From NCBI RefSeq assembly GCF_000300275.1, contig NZ_AMRN01000007.1, positions 1 through 64,000 of the forward strand: a DNA stretch of 64,000 nt. The letters run 5' to 3'. A program made the position numbers and the translations under genes. Below the pieces are notes generated by a model. That model had not been told where the DNA came from and did not search any database. It saw only the letters and a list, made by a program, of their open reading frames with translations. This DNA is from Thalassospira profundimaris WP0211 (GTDB lineage Bacteria > Pseudomonadota > Alphaproteobacteria > Rhodospirillales > Thalassospiraceae). Below are positions 18,835 through 28,212 of this stretch, one piece after another. Each line of letters starts with the position of its first letter. Positions within the stretch are counted from its first letter, which is position 1.

Positions 18835-19891
18835 AGTCAAAAAGCCACGTGCCTGCATTCTTGGTATCTCGGGAACGGAACTCAGCAATTGGGAAAAGGG
18901 CTTCTTGCGTGAAGCCGATCCGTTCGGGTTTATCCTGTTTGCCCGCAACATCGAAAACCGTAATCAGGTCCGTGCCCTGACCAACGCACTGCGCGAAACC
19001 GTTGGCAACACCAATGTGCCGATTCTGGTCGATCAGGAAGGCGGCCGCGTGATGCGTTTAAAACCGCCACATTGGCGCAGCATTGCGCCGGCAGGTGTGT
19101 TTGGTGATCTGTTTGATCGAAACCCGGATGATGCACGCGAGGCGGCCTATACCAGTGCGCGGTTGATGGCGATGGACCTGCGCGAAGCCGGTTTTAATAC
19201 AACCTGCGCCCCTGTTCTTGATCTTCGTCTGCCGGGTATGAGTGACGTGATCGGTGACCGGTCATACGGGGCAGAGGTCGGCAAGGTCGTGATGCTGGCC
19301 AGTGCCGTGGCCGCAGGCCTTCTGGATGGCGGTATTGCACCGATCATCAAGCATATCCCGGGACATGGCCGCGCGACGGTAGACAGTCACAAGGACCTGC
19401 CGATTGTCACCGTCTCGCACGAGACACTGTCCGAGTTCGATTTTGCACCCTTTGCCCAAATGAAGGACGTGCTGGCGGCAATGTCGGCCCACCTGCTGTT
19501 TACCGCCATCGATGATCAACGGCCCGGCACAGTTTCCTCGACTGTTATTCAGGACATTATTCGTGGCGAGATCGGCTTTGAGAACCTGCTGATCAGTGAT
19601 GATCTGTCCATGGAGGCGCTGGGTGGCTCTATCGCCAGCCGGACGCATGAATGTCTGCGTGCCGGGTGTGATATTGCGCTTCATTGCAATGGCAAACGCA
19701 CCGAAATGGAAGAGGTGGTCTCAATGGCAACGCTTTTGACCGGTACGTCCTTGCAGCGCGCACAGAGCTTTACCAATCAAATTGCCACGTTCAAACACGA
19801 CGCGCCAAGCAGCACCCAGATTACCGATTGGCAGGCCCGGCTTGCCGATCTTCTGGCACCGGTTTGGTCAGCAGGAGATGATCAGAAGTGA
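18806..19891 (+). CDS. nagZ: Beta-N-acetylglucosaminidase NagZ
   Basis: A 361-residue GH3 enzyme that removes GlcNAc from anhydro-muropeptides during peptidoglycan recycling. The substrate-binding KHIPGHGRATVDSHKDLP contains the catalytic His loop typical of NagZ, and SDDLSMEAL carries the nucleophile Asp. VDQEGGRVMRL is also conserved. The start is uncertain: ATG 18806 overlaps the SPOR gene, while the in-frame TTG at 18821 would give MSGLEVKK. It is translationally coupled to the protease gene downstream (GTGA overlap). Confidence 0.94.
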   Translation: MWGASLSGLEVKKPRACILGISGTELSNWEKGFLREADPFGFILFARNIENRNQVRALTNALRETVGNTNVPILVDQEGGRVMRLKPPHWRSIAPAGVFGDLFDRNPDDAREAAYTSARLMAMDLREAGFNTTCAPVLDLRLPGMSDVIGDRSYGAEVGKVVMLASAVAAGLLDGGIAPIIKHIPGHGRATVDSHKDLPIVTVSHETLSEFDFAPFAQMKDVLAAMSAHLLFTAIDDQRPGTVSSTVIQDIIRGEIGFENLLISDDLSMEALGGSIASRTHECLRAGCDIALHCNGKRTEMEEVVSMATLLTGTSLQRAQSFTNQIATFKHDAPSSTQITDWQARLADLLAPVWSAGDDQK

Positions 19892-20571
19892 ATGACACCA
19901 TTGACCTGATCGTTTCGGCGACAACCTGGATCATTCCGGTGCTGCTGGCCGTGACGTTACATGAGGCTGCACACGGTTTCGCCGCCAAGCTGTTTGGTGA
20001 TGATACGGCCCAACGCATGGGGCGGCTGAGCCTTAACCCGATCCGCCATATTGATCCGGTTGGTACCATCCTGATCCCGGGATTACTTTTGATAACAGCC
20101 GCACCGTTTCTGTTTGGCTATGCCAAGCCGGTGCCCGTGGCGTTTCATCGCCTGCATCCGCAGCGTTTGGGCGTGATTGGTGTTGCGATTGCAGGTCCGG
20201 CGACCAACGTGGCACTCGCCATTGTATCAATCCTGCTTCTGGTGTGGCTGCCAAGCTTCTCGCCAGCGGTAAATGACTGGCTTGCGACCATGCTTAATCA
20301 GTCACTTTGGCTGAATTGCATTCTGGCGGTGTTTAACATGTTGCCCATCCCGCCACTTGACGGTGGGCGGGTTCTGACCGCAATTTCACCGATGCCGATT
20401 GCACGGGTCTTGGCGCGTATGGAAAAAACCGGCATGATCATATTGATCGGATTGGTCTTTCTGTTGCCCTATGTCACGACGCAACTTGGTATAGACCTGC
20501 CGGTGTTCCAGTGGTTGGTGCTTGAACCGGCCAATGCACTGGTCAGGCTTCTGGCAGATATCTTTGCCTGA
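19888..20571 (+). CDS. Site-2 protease family membrane metalloprotease (M50)
   Basis: A 227-residue integral membrane protein. The zinc motif HEAAH lies in the first TM region (VTLHEAAHGFAAKLFGD), and the third ligand is in NMLPIPPLDGGRVL. It lacks PDZ and CBS domains, so it is a minimal S2P. Several further hydrophobic segments follow. The GTG start overlaps the nagZ stop by 4 nt. The substrate is unknown; no anti-sigma factor gene is nearby. Confidence 0.88.
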   Translation: MNDTIDLIVSATTWIIPVLLAVTLHEAAHGFAAKLFGDDTAQRMGRLSLNPIRHIDPVGTILIPGLLLITAAPFLFGYAKPVPVAFHRLHPQRLGVIGVAIAGPATNVALAIVSILLLVWLPSFSPAVNDWLATMLNQSLWLNCILAVFNMLPIPPLDGGRVLTAISPMPIARVLARMEKTGMIILIGLVFLLPYVTTQLGIDLPVFQWLVLEPANALVRLLADIFA

Positions 20572-20604
20572 ACGCCGACAGACGCGGGGGATAGTCGGGG
20601 ATAG

Positions 20605-21474
20605 ATGGCAGACCAGTTCGAATTCGAAATTCCAGATGATGTGTTTGACAAGAAACCGGTCGACGAAGAACCGAGCCTTGCCGAACGCCTGATTCTTGAT
20701 CTGGACGGGTTCGAGGGGCCACTTGATGTGTTGCTTGAACTGGCACGCGACCAAAAGGTCGATATCATCAAGATTTCCATTCTCGATCTTGCCGAACAAT
20801 ATCTTGAGTTCATTAATACCGCACAGGGTTTGCGCCTTGAACTGGCGGCTGATTATCTGGTGATGGCAGCCTGGCTCGCCTACCTTAAATCGCGCCTGTT
20901 GCTTCCAAAACAGGAAAGTGACGAGGAAGAACTCAGTGCCGAGGAAATGGCAGAACTTCTTGCCTTCCAGCTGAAACGCCTTGAGGCGATGAAAGCGGCC
21001 GGTGAGAAACTTCTGGAACGCCCCAATTTGGGACGTGATTTCTTTGGTCGCGGCGATCCTGAGGAAGTCCGGGTTACAACGGCGTCTGTCTATGACGCAT
21101 CGCTTTATGACCTGCTGAAGGCTTATGCGCGGATCATGCTTACATCGGAAAGCAAAACGCTTGAGATCGAGGCATTTGATCTTTACGCGATGGATGATGC
21201 CATCCAACGATTGCGCGATTTGTTTGGTCGTCGCGTGGTGCCGACATGGACAAGGCTGCTTGAATTCATGCCGCGCGGGCTTGGAACGCCGCTTAAGGCG
21301 CGCTCGGCATTGGCGGCGCATTTTGTTGCCAGCCTTGAAATGTGCCGCGATGGCGAACTGGAAATTTCACAAGAAGAGACCTTTGGGCCGATTCTGCTGC
21401 GATCACCACAGACTGTGCGGGAAGGGGATCTGCCGCGCAATTATGACTACGACGCAGACACGTTTAAGAAATAA
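20605..21474 (+). CDS. scpA: Segregation and condensation protein A
   Basis: A 289-residue kleisin that bridges SMC heads. The N-terminal FEGPLDVLLELARDQKVDIIKI is the ScpA signature, followed by AADYLVMAAWLAYLKSRLLLP. A winged-helix C-terminus (AHFVASLEMCRDGELEISQEETFGPI) is present. scpB follows by 18 nt, so the two make one unit with SMC (not in this window). Confidence 0.95.
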   Translation: MADQFEFEIPDDVFDKKPVDEEPSLAERLILDLDGFEGPLDVLLELARDQKVDIIKISILDLAEQYLEFINTAQGLRLELAADYLVMAAWLAYLKSRLLLPKQESDEEELSAEEMAELLAFQLKRLEAMKAAGEKLLERPNLGRDFFGRGDPEEVRVTTASVYDASLYDLLKAYARIMLTSESKTLEIEAFDLYAMDDAIQRLRDLFGRRVVPTWTRLLEFMPRGLGTPLKARSALAAHFVASLEMCRDGELEISQEETFGPILLRSPQTVREGDLPRNYDYDADTFKK

Positions 21475-21492
21475 GTTGAGCAGGGGCACTCA

Positions 21493-22329
21493 ATGAGCGA
21501 AGAAACGCAACTTGAAATCGAAGGCGTCGAATCCGGTCCGGAGATTGACTTTCAACATATTCGTATTGTTGAGGCCGTTTTGTTCGCCTCTGCCGAACCG
21601 GTCAGTGAACGGGTGATCGCTGCACGCTTGCCCGAGGGCACTGATGTCAGCGCCATCATGCACGCGCTTGCCGAGACCTATGAGCCGCGTGGCGTGAACC
21701 TTAAACAGATTGGCGACAAGTGGGCGTTTCGCACCGCCATGGACTTGGCCGGGGACCTTCATATCGAGGTCGAAAAGGCCAAGAAACTGACGCGTGCGAC
21801 ACTGGAAACCCTTGCCATCATTGCCTATCACGAACCGGTCACAAGATCTGAGATCGAGGAAATCCGTGGTGTTGCGCTGTCCAAGGGGACACTTGATATC
21901 CTGCTTGAATCCAAATGGATCCGTCCGCGCGGGCGCAAACGGGTGCCGGGGCGACCGGTTCTCTGGGCGACAACAGATAACTTCCTTGATCACTTTGGTC
22001 TTGAAAACCGTGACGACCTGCCGGGGCTGGCGGATCTCAAGGCGGCAGGGCTGCTTGATAGTCGACCGGGTATGGGCCGTTATGGTGCAAGTTCGGATGA
22101 TGAAGCCTTGCCGGATCTGATTGATGATGGCGAGGTCACCGATTCTGTCGTCGAAGAGGCCCTGACGACCCGCAATCTCGACGATCTGGATGAAACCATC
22201 TATTCAGACAACCCGAACCTGTATGACGATGATGAACAGGTACCGGGCAGGGCACGCGAAAGCGACGCTGAGGACTTCGAGGACGACGCAGACACGCCAA
22301 TGAGCGATCACGATTCTGAAACCAGTTGA
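21493..22329 (+). CDS. scpB: Segregation and condensation protein B
   Basis: A 278-residue winged-helix dimer partner of ScpA. HIRIVEAVLFASAEPVSERVI and TLETLAIIAYHEPVTRSEIE with RGVALSKGTLDILLE are typical. The C-terminal 90 or so residues are a long Asp/Glu-rich tail (DDEALPDLIDDGEVTDSVV onward) beyond the two winged helices, probably disordered. Confidence 0.95.
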   Translation: MSEETQLEIEGVESGPEIDFQHIRIVEAVLFASAEPVSERVIAARLPEGTDVSAIMHALAETYEPRGVNLKQIGDKWAFRTAMDLAGDLHIEVEKAKKLTRATLETLAIIAYHEPVTRSEIEEIRGVALSKGTLDILLESKWIRPRGRKRVPGRPVLWATTDNFLDHFGLENRDDLPGLADLKAAGLLDSRPGMGRYGASSDDEALPDLIDDGEVTDSVVEEALTTRNLDDLDETIYSDNPNLYDDDEQVPGRARESDAEDFEDDADTPMSDHDSETS

Positions 22330-22434
22330 TCCATCTTCTTGCATCACACGGGCGCTGACCTTAAGTTCCACGAAAGATTTCGCAAATCATTTGCACCTGC
22401 GGGTGCCCGATCCCTGTTGTAAGAAGAGTTTTCG

Positions 22435-23478
22435 ATGACCGACGGCCTGAAGATGTCGCATGTTTCTCACCTTTTCGGCGAGAACCGCGTTTTGCGCGAT
22501 ATCAGCTTTGATGTCGCCCCCGGCGAGTTGGTGTGTTTGCTTGGCCCGTCGGGTTGCGGCAAGACCACAGCACTTCGTTTGGCTGCGGGCCTTGAAAAGC
22601 TTCAGGTTGGTGCGATTTCCGTCGATGATCAGATTGTCGCCCAGCCGGGTGGCTATGTAGAGCCCGAAAAGCGCGGTGTTGGCATGGTCTTTCAGGACTA
22701 TGCCCTGTTCCCGCATTTGAATGTGGCGAAGAATATCGGCTTTGGCCTGCGTCATTTCAGCGAAACCGATCGCATGAGTGCAATCAAGGCCGCACTCGAA
22801 CAGGTCGGCATGTCCGAATACCTGAATGCTTATCCGCACGAACTTTCTGGCGGTCAGCAGCAGCGTATTGCCTTGGCGCGCGCGCTTGCGCCGAAGCCGC
22901 GGATCATGCTGCTTGATGAACCGTTTTCCGGTCTTGATGTCGCACGACGTGCAGATTTGCGCGATACCACCTTGCACGTTCTTAAGGATGCCGGGATCGC
23001 CACTGTGATGGTCACCCACGATCCGCAGGAAGCCATGTATATGGCCGATAGGATCATCATCATGAATGAAGGGCAGATCATGCAGGACGGATCGCCGGAA
23101 ACACTGTATTTCCGGCCTGAAAACCGGTTTGTTGCTTCGTTCTTTGGCGAGGTTAACCGTTTCCCGGGGACAGTTGTGGATGGCAAGGTTGCAACACCGT
23201 TTGGCGATGTCGATAGCCAAAGCATCGAAAATGGCACTGAGGTGGAAGTCCTGATCAGGCCAGAAGGCCTGCATATCGGCGATGCGATGAACGGGCATGA
23301 CGTTCTGGCGCATGTCGATGCGGTGCGTGTCCTTGGTGAAGTCAATCTTGTTCACCTGACACTTGAGGCCGGTGCGCACATCCACGCGCGTGTCCCACGA
23401 CGCTTTTCACCGATTAATCAGCCATCTGTCGCTATTACGCTTGATCCCGACATGGCCTTCGTGTTTCCTATGACCTGA
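22435..23478 (+). CDS. ABC transporter ATP-binding protein, iron(III)/FbpC type, no permease nearby
   Basis: A 347-residue ATPase with Walker A GPSGCGKTT, signature LSGGQQQR, Walker B IMLLDEPFSGLD and H-loop VTHD. A C-terminal regulatory extension (about 240-345) resembles the TOBE region of FbpC/CysA/PotA-type importers. It stands alone between scpB and tatA, with no permease or binding protein nearby, so substrate and partners are unknown. Spacings of about 105 and 174 nt to its neighbours suggest its own transcription. Confidence 0.85.
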   Translation: MTDGLKMSHVSHLFGENRVLRDISFDVAPGELVCLLGPSGCGKTTALRLAAGLEKLQVGAISVDDQIVAQPGGYVEPEKRGVGMVFQDYALFPHLNVAKNIGFGLRHFSETDRMSAIKAALEQVGMSEYLNAYPHELSGGQQQRIALARALAPKPRIMLLDEPFSGLDVARRADLRDTTLHVLKDAGIATVMVTHDPQEAMYMADRIIIMNEGQIMQDGSPETLYFRPENRFVASFFGEVNRFPGTVVDGKVATPFGDVDSQSIENGTEVEVLIRPEGLHIGDAMNGHDVLAHVDAVRVLGEVNLVHLTLEAGAHIHARVPRRFSPINQPSVAITLDPDMAFVFPMT

Positions 23479-23652
23479 TGCGTCGTCGCGGACCGGGTTT
23501 TGGCCTGGTTCAACAGACAGAAAGGCGCACATTAAACAGGTATTTTGCACTGCATGGTTATTAACCAACCGTCGCATTGCACAGTGGGGGGCTTTCTGCC
23601 ATTATCCGGGCAAGTCGCCGGCAGGCAGAATGGATCTTTGGAGATTTAAATT

Positions 23653-23889
23653 ATGGGTATTGGCGTTTGGCAAATCGTTCTGATTCTTGCGATTGTCCTG
23701 ATCATCTTCGGCGCAGGTAAGCTTCCGAAAGTGATGGGTGACATGGGCAAAGGCATCAAGAGCTTCAAAGCGGGCATCAACGAAAAAGAAGAAGATGCAG
23801 GCGCTTCGGCCAAGACCATCGAAAACACGACCTCTGCTTCGGTTTCATCCGAGAGGAAGGACAATGAAAAGGATTCTGTGAAATCCTGA
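23653..23889 (+). CDS. tatA: Sec-independent translocase subunit TatA
   Basis: A 78-residue protein with one N-terminal TM (WQIVLILAIVLIIF), the hinge FGAGKLP and an amphipathic helix (KVMGDMGKGIKSFKAGI), followed by a charged tail. These are the pore-forming subunit features. First gene of tatABC. Confidence 0.95.
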   Translation: MGIGVWQIVLILAIVLIIFGAGKLPKVMGDMGKGIKSFKAGINEKEEDAGASAKTIENTTSASVSSERKDNEKDSVKS

Positions 23890-23924
23890 TCGTCTGTCGG
23901 ATTTCCTTCAGATAGGCGTGTCAT

Positions 23925-24323
23925 ATGTTTGATATCGGCTGGACCGAAATGGCTCTTGTGGCCGTCGTCGCACTGTTTGTCGTCGGCCCCAAAGAGTTAC
24001 CGCATCTGCTGTACAAATTGGCGGGCTACTGGAAAAAAGTGCGCGGTATGGCGCGTGAATTCCAGAGCGGAATTGATGACATCATCCGCGAAGCGGAACT
24101 TGATGATCTGCGCAAGCAGGTCAACAGTTCGCATAGCAATCCGACCGATTTTCTGGAAAACAAAATCTCAAGTCCCAAAAGCGACGGCAAAAAGACCGAG
24201 TCCAAGCCGAAAGCAGAGAAACCGGCCGAAAAGGTTGATACTCCTGCTGCAAAACCGGCAACGACAACGGGTGCGCCCGCAGATGACAGCAAGAAAAAAG
24301 ATCAGCCGGAGAGCCAGGCGTGA
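23925..24323 (+). CDS. tatB: Sec-independent translocase subunit TatB
   Basis: A 132-residue protein beginning MFDIGWTEMALVAVVALFV with the TatB-specific GPKELP hinge. A longer amphipathic helix and a Lys/Pro/Ala-rich tail follow. With TatC it forms the receptor for twin-arginine signal peptides. It overlaps tatC by 4 nt. Confidence 0.95.
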   Translation: MFDIGWTEMALVAVVALFVVGPKELPHLLYKLAGYWKKVRGMAREFQSGIDDIIREAELDDLRKQVNSSHSNPTDFLENKISSPKSDGKKTESKPKAEKPAEKVDTPAAKPATTTGAPADDSKKKDQPESQA

Positions 24324-25327
24324 ACATGCAATCGCATGACAAACAGATGCCGATCATGGAGCATCTGATCGAGCTGAGAAACCGCCTGACTTGGGCGGTT
24401 CTTGCTTTGTTTATTACCTTTGGTGTCTGCTATTACTTTGTCGAGGATATCTACGGTTTCCTCGTCCAGCCACTTGCAGAAATCATGGGGCCCGACAGGC
24501 GCATGATTTATACCGCCCTGACCGAAGTGTTTTTCACTTACGTCAAGGTATCGTTCTTTGCGGCCTGTTTTGTCTCTGCACCAGTGTTCCTCGGACAGTT
24601 TTGGGCGTTCGTCGCGCCGGGTCTTTATAAGAACGAACGTTCGGCATTCATGCCATTCATCTTTGCGACCCCGATCCTGTTCCTGATGGGCGGTGCGCTG
24701 GTCTATTACCTGATCATGCCGTTGGCCTGGAAGTTCTTCCTCAGTTTCGAGCAAGCCGGTGGCGCTTCAAACCTTGCGATCCAGCTTGAAGCCAAGGTGG
24801 GTGAATACCTGTCGCTGGTCATGAAGCTGATCTTCGCGTTCGGGCTGTGCTTCCAGTTGCCGGTGCTGCTGACGTTGATGGCGCGTGCCGGCATCGTCAC
24901 CGCGGATGGCCTTGCACGTCGCCGGAAATACGCAATCGTCATTGCATTCGGGTTTGCCGCCGTTCTGACCCCGCCGGATCTGATTTCCCAGATCGGGTTG
25001 GGCATTCCGATTATCATTCTTTATGAAATCTCGATCATCATGGCGCGCATTTCCGAGCGCAAGCGTGCGAAAGCCGCAGCGGACGATGACGCGGATGAGG
25101 ATGACGAGACGGACTCAGATGATGACGACGGTGAGGTAGAGGCCGCAACCGGAACCGCAGTTGCAACGGCGCAAGACGATGTCGACGCACAAGGTGAGGC
25201 GGCTGCATCCTATGATGACGGTCAGACTTCCTTGACCCGATCCTCTGACGACGAGGGGGATGCGCCCAAGCTGTCCGGACCGTCGAACAATGATGACGGC
25301 GAGGATGATTTCAACAACGCCCGTTGA
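24320..25327 (+). CDS. tatC: Sec-independent translocase subunit TatC with long acidic tail
   Basis: A 335-residue TatC. The N-terminus MEHLIELRNRL and six TM segments up to about residue 241 are normal and provide the twin-arginine recognition site. After the last TM and a basic RISERKRAK stretch, about 85 extra residues are dominated by Asp and Glu (about 255-335), making the protein much longer than the usual 250-260 residues. The tail should be cytoplasmic and disordered. GTG start, overlapping tatB. Confidence 0.94.
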   Translation: MNMQSHDKQMPIMEHLIELRNRLTWAVLALFITFGVCYYFVEDIYGFLVQPLAEIMGPDRRMIYTALTEVFFTYVKVSFFAACFVSAPVFLGQFWAFVAPGLYKNERSAFMPFIFATPILFLMGGALVYYLIMPLAWKFFLSFEQAGGASNLAIQLEAKVGEYLSLVMKLIFAFGLCFQLPVLLTLMARAGIVTADGLARRRKYAIVIAFGFAAVLTPPDLISQIGLGIPIIILYEISIIMARISERKRAKAAADDDADEDDETDSDDDDGEVEAATGTAVATAQDDVDAQGEAAASYDDGQTSLTRSSDDEGDAPKLSGPSNNDDGEDDFNNAR

Positions 25328-25360
25328 TTGAAATCCCCCGCCTAAACCGTCCGATTTGAC

Positions 25361-25383
25361 GGGGTGGACCTTGTGTCCACCCC
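25361..25383 (+). other. Strong hairpin between tatC and serS
   Basis: A perfect 9-bp stem GGGGTGGAC / GTCCACCCC has a CTTGT loop, 44 nt before the serS ATG. It lacks a T run, so it is not a classical terminator. It may be an mRNA-stability or regulatory hairpin. Confidence 0.5.
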
Positions 25384-25426
25384 ATCGTATAAAGCACAAA
25401 CAGATAGACTGACAGGGTGCTCTTCG

Positions 25427-26701
25427 ATGCACGACATTAAATGGATTCGGGACAATCCCGAGGCTTTTGACGCAGCGATGACTGCGCGCAAACAGGACGT
25501 TACCGCACAGCGTCTGATCGATATCGACGTTGAACGCCGTAAACTGATGACCGAACATCAGGAAATGCTTGCCCGCCGCAAGACGATCTCAGGTGAAATC
25601 GGCAAATTGCGCAAGAACGGCGAGAATGCCGACGACCTGATGGCCGAAATGGGCACACTCAAGGACAAGATCAAGGAAGCAGAAGACGGTCAGGCATCCC
25701 TGAATGACCAGCTTGATCTTTTGCTGTCGTCTTTCCCGAACATTCTTGATCCCGAAGTCCCGGTTGGCGAAGACGAAAACGACAATGTCGAAGTCAATCG
25801 TTGGGGGACGCCGGGTGAGTTTGATTTCCAGCCGCTCGAACATTTCGAGATCGGCGAGAAACTTGGCATGATGGATTTCGAAACAGCAGCCAAACTGTCT
25901 GGTTCGCGGTTCGTCATTCTGCGTGGCGGCCTGGCGAAGCTCGAACGTGCGCTTGCTCAGTTCATGCTGGATCTGCACACTGGCGAACATGGTTATCAGG
26001 AAACCATCACGCCGATGCTGGTCCGCGATGATGCCATGTTTGGTACCGGCCAGTTGCCGAAATTCGCCGAGGATTCGTTTAAAACCACCAATGACTATTG
26101 GCTGATCCCGACGTCAGAAGTGACCCTGACCAACCAGGTTGCCGGTGACATTATCGATCAGGCAAAACTGCCACTGCGCTATACAGCACTGACCCAGTGC
26201 TTCCGCTCCGAAGCCGGTTCGGCAGGGCGTGATACACGCGGCATGATCCGCCAGCACCAGTTTTCCAAGGTGGAAATGGTTTCGGTGGTCGAAGCAGAGA
26301 AATCTGACGAGGAGCTGACCCGCAAGACGCGCTGTGCGGAAACAGTCCTTGAACGTCTTGGCCTGCCGTATCGCACGGTTATTCTTTGCACCGGCGATAT
26401 CGGGTTTTCGGCAGCAAAAACCTATGACATCGAAGTCTGGTTACCGGGGCAGGACAAGTATCGCGAAATCTCGTCTTGCTCGAACACGCGTGATTTCCAG
26501 GCGCGCCGCATGAATGCACGGTATCGTGCTGCCGGTGACAAAAAGACCCAGTTTGTTCACACCCTGAATGGGTCAGGCCTTGCCGTTGGTCGTTGCCTGA
26601 TTGCCGTGATGGAAAACTATCAGCAGGCGGATGGCTCGATCCGTGTTCCTGATGCGCTCAAACCCTATATGGGCGGGTTAGAGGTAATCTCGGCGGGCTA
26701 G
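25427..26701 (+). CDS. serS: Seryl-tRNA synthetase
   Basis: A 424-residue class II synthetase. It has an N-terminal coiled-coil tRNA arm (about 30-100), motif 2 ([20 protein letters not shown]) and motif 3 ([18 protein letters not shown]). The start [14 protein letters not shown] at 25427 matches the family; an upstream extension of 21 codons has no similarity. surE follows 12 nt after the stop. Confidence 0.96.
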   Translation: MHDIKWIRDNPEAFDAAMTARKQDVTAQRLIDIDVERRKLMTEHQEMLARRKTISGEIGKLRKNGENADDLMAEMGTLKDKIKEAEDGQASLNDQLDLLLSSFPNILDPEVPVGEDENDNVEVNRWGTPGEFDFQPLEHFEIGEKLGMMDFETAAKLSGSRFVILRGGLAKLERALAQFMLDLHTGEHGYQETITPMLVRDDAMFGTGQLPKFAEDSFKTTNDYWLIPTSEVTLTNQVAGDIIDQAKLPLRYTALTQCFRSEAGSAGRDTRGMIRQHQFSKVEMVSVVEAEKSDEELTRKTRCAETVLERLGLPYRTVILCTGDIGFSAAKTYDIEVWLPGQDKYREISSCSNTRDFQARRMNARYRAAGDKKTQFVHTLNGSGLAVGRCLIAVMENYQQADGSIRVPDALKPYMGGLEVISAG

Positions 26702-26713
26702 GACGATACTGAC

Positions 26714-27481
26714 ATGATGGATCTCACCAAAGCACGCATCCTGATCAGTAATGATGATGGCATTGACGCGCCCGGGATCAAGATATTGGAACAGCTCGCA
26801 CGCGAGTTTTCCGATGATGTGTGGGTGATTGCACCGTCGATGGAACAAAGCGGGGCGGGGCATTCCCTGACCCTGCGCCGTCCATTGCGTATTCATAAAC
26901 GCGATGAACGGCACTTTGCTGTGGATGGTACGCCAACCGATTGCATTCTGCTTGGCTTGCAGCAGGTCATGCGCGACAACCCGCCAGATATCGTACTTTC
27001 GGGGATCAACCGGGGTGGAAACCTTGGCGAAGACGTGACCTATTCAGGGACGGTTGCCGCCGCCATGGAGGCAACATTGCTTAATGTGCCTGCGGTCGCG
27101 TTTTCACAGTATTTCTCTGGTGACATGATTGACTGGACGATTGCCGAGAAATACCTCAAGGATGTTCTGGCAACTTTGGTCACGACAACTTGGCCCAAAG
27201 GCGTTCTGATCAACGTCAATTTCCCGGATCATGAGGCCAATGGCGGTGCAGAGATAAAAATCTCAAGACAAGGGCAGCGCAAGATCGGTGATCACATCGC
27301 CGAACGTCTTGATCCGCGCGGCGAGCCCTATTACTGGATCGGCGCTATTCAGTCTGAACTGCCAGAAGACAAAAAGTCTGATCTGCGCGTGATCGAGCAG
27401 GGCAATGTTTCTGTCACCCCGATCAGCCTTGATTTTACCCACTACGATACGTTTGAAAAACTGACGAAGGCCCTTCCGTGA
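26714..27481 (+). CDS. surE: 5'/3'-nucleotidase SurE
   Basis: A 255-residue survival protein. The metal-binding ISNDDGIDAPG, SGAGHSLT, VDGTPTDC and SGINRGGNLGEDVTYSGTVA motifs are all present. It removes phosphate from nucleoside monophosphates. The overlap with pcm (GTGA) reproduces the conserved surE-pcm pair, followed here by an NlpD-like gene. Confidence 0.96.
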   Translation: MMDLTKARILISNDDGIDAPGIKILEQLAREFSDDVWVIAPSMEQSGAGHSLTLRRPLRIHKRDERHFAVDGTPTDCILLGLQQVMRDNPPDIVLSGINRGGNLGEDVTYSGTVAAAMEATLLNVPAVAFSQYFSGDMIDWTIAEKYLKDVLATLVTTTWPKGVLINVNFPDHEANGGAEIKISRQGQRKIGDHIAERLDPRGEPYYWIGAIQSELPEDKKSDLRVIEQGNVSVTPISLDFTHYDTFEKLTKALP

Positions 27482-28131
27482 ACGAGCCGGTGATTACGCG
27501 CGAAACCGCCATAGCCAATCTGTTGCAGATCCTTCGTGATGATGGCATTCACGATGAAGCCGTGCTGTCTGCACTGGCCGACATCCCGCGCGAGATTTTT
27601 GTCGCCGATCCGTTCGTCAGTCGGGCCTGGGAAAACGTCGCGTTGCCGATCAGCAAGGGTCAAACGATTTCACAGCCTTATATCGTGGCCCTGATGACAC
27701 AGGCGCTTGAGCTTAATGATCGTATGAAGGTGCTCGAGGTCGGCACCGGTTCTGGTTATCAGGCAGCGATCCTGGCCAAGCTCGCCCGGCGTGTTTATAC
27801 CTTGGAACGTCACAAGCCGCTCCTGCGCGAGGCAGAGGACAAGTTTCGCGAGTTGGGCCTGCATACCATTTCGACATTGCATGCCGATGGCGGCCTTGGG
27901 TGGAAAGCACAGGCACCGTTTGATCGCATTATTGTCACGGCCGCAGCACAGGACGTTCCACCGGTGCTTGTCGATCAGCTTGCAGTCGGTGGCATCATGG
28001 TCGTGCCGGTGGGGGAAGTATCCCACACACAGCTTTTACTGCGCGTCTTGCGGACGCCCAGTGGTGTCGATGTTACCGAACTTATGCCTGTCCGGTTCGT
28101 TCCCATGCTTCCGGGTACCGAGGAATTCTGA
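27478..28131 (+). CDS. pcm: Protein-L-isoaspartate O-methyltransferase
   Basis: A 217-residue repair methyltransferase with intact motifs: GQTISQPYIVALMTQAL (substrate site), KVLEVGTGSGYQAA (SAM motif I) and DRIIVTAAAQDVPPVL. It starts on GTG inside the surE stop. It is the canonical enzyme, in contrast to the divergent copy at 3239-3892. Confidence 0.95.
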   Translation: MNEPVITRETAIANLLQILRDDGIHDEAVLSALADIPREIFVADPFVSRAWENVALPISKGQTISQPYIVALMTQALELNDRMKVLEVGTGSGYQAAILAKLARRVYTLERHKPLLREAEDKFRELGLHTISTLHADGGLGWKAQAPFDRIIVTAAAQDVPPVLVDQLAVGGIMVVPVGEVSHTQLLLRVLRTPSGVDVTELMPVRFVPMLPGTEEF

Positions 28132-28212
28132 CACCCGTCAGGCCATTTAAATCCATCCTGAGTCCTTTGATGCTTACTGATTGTTAACCGCTGATCGGAG
28201 ACAATCAGAAAC

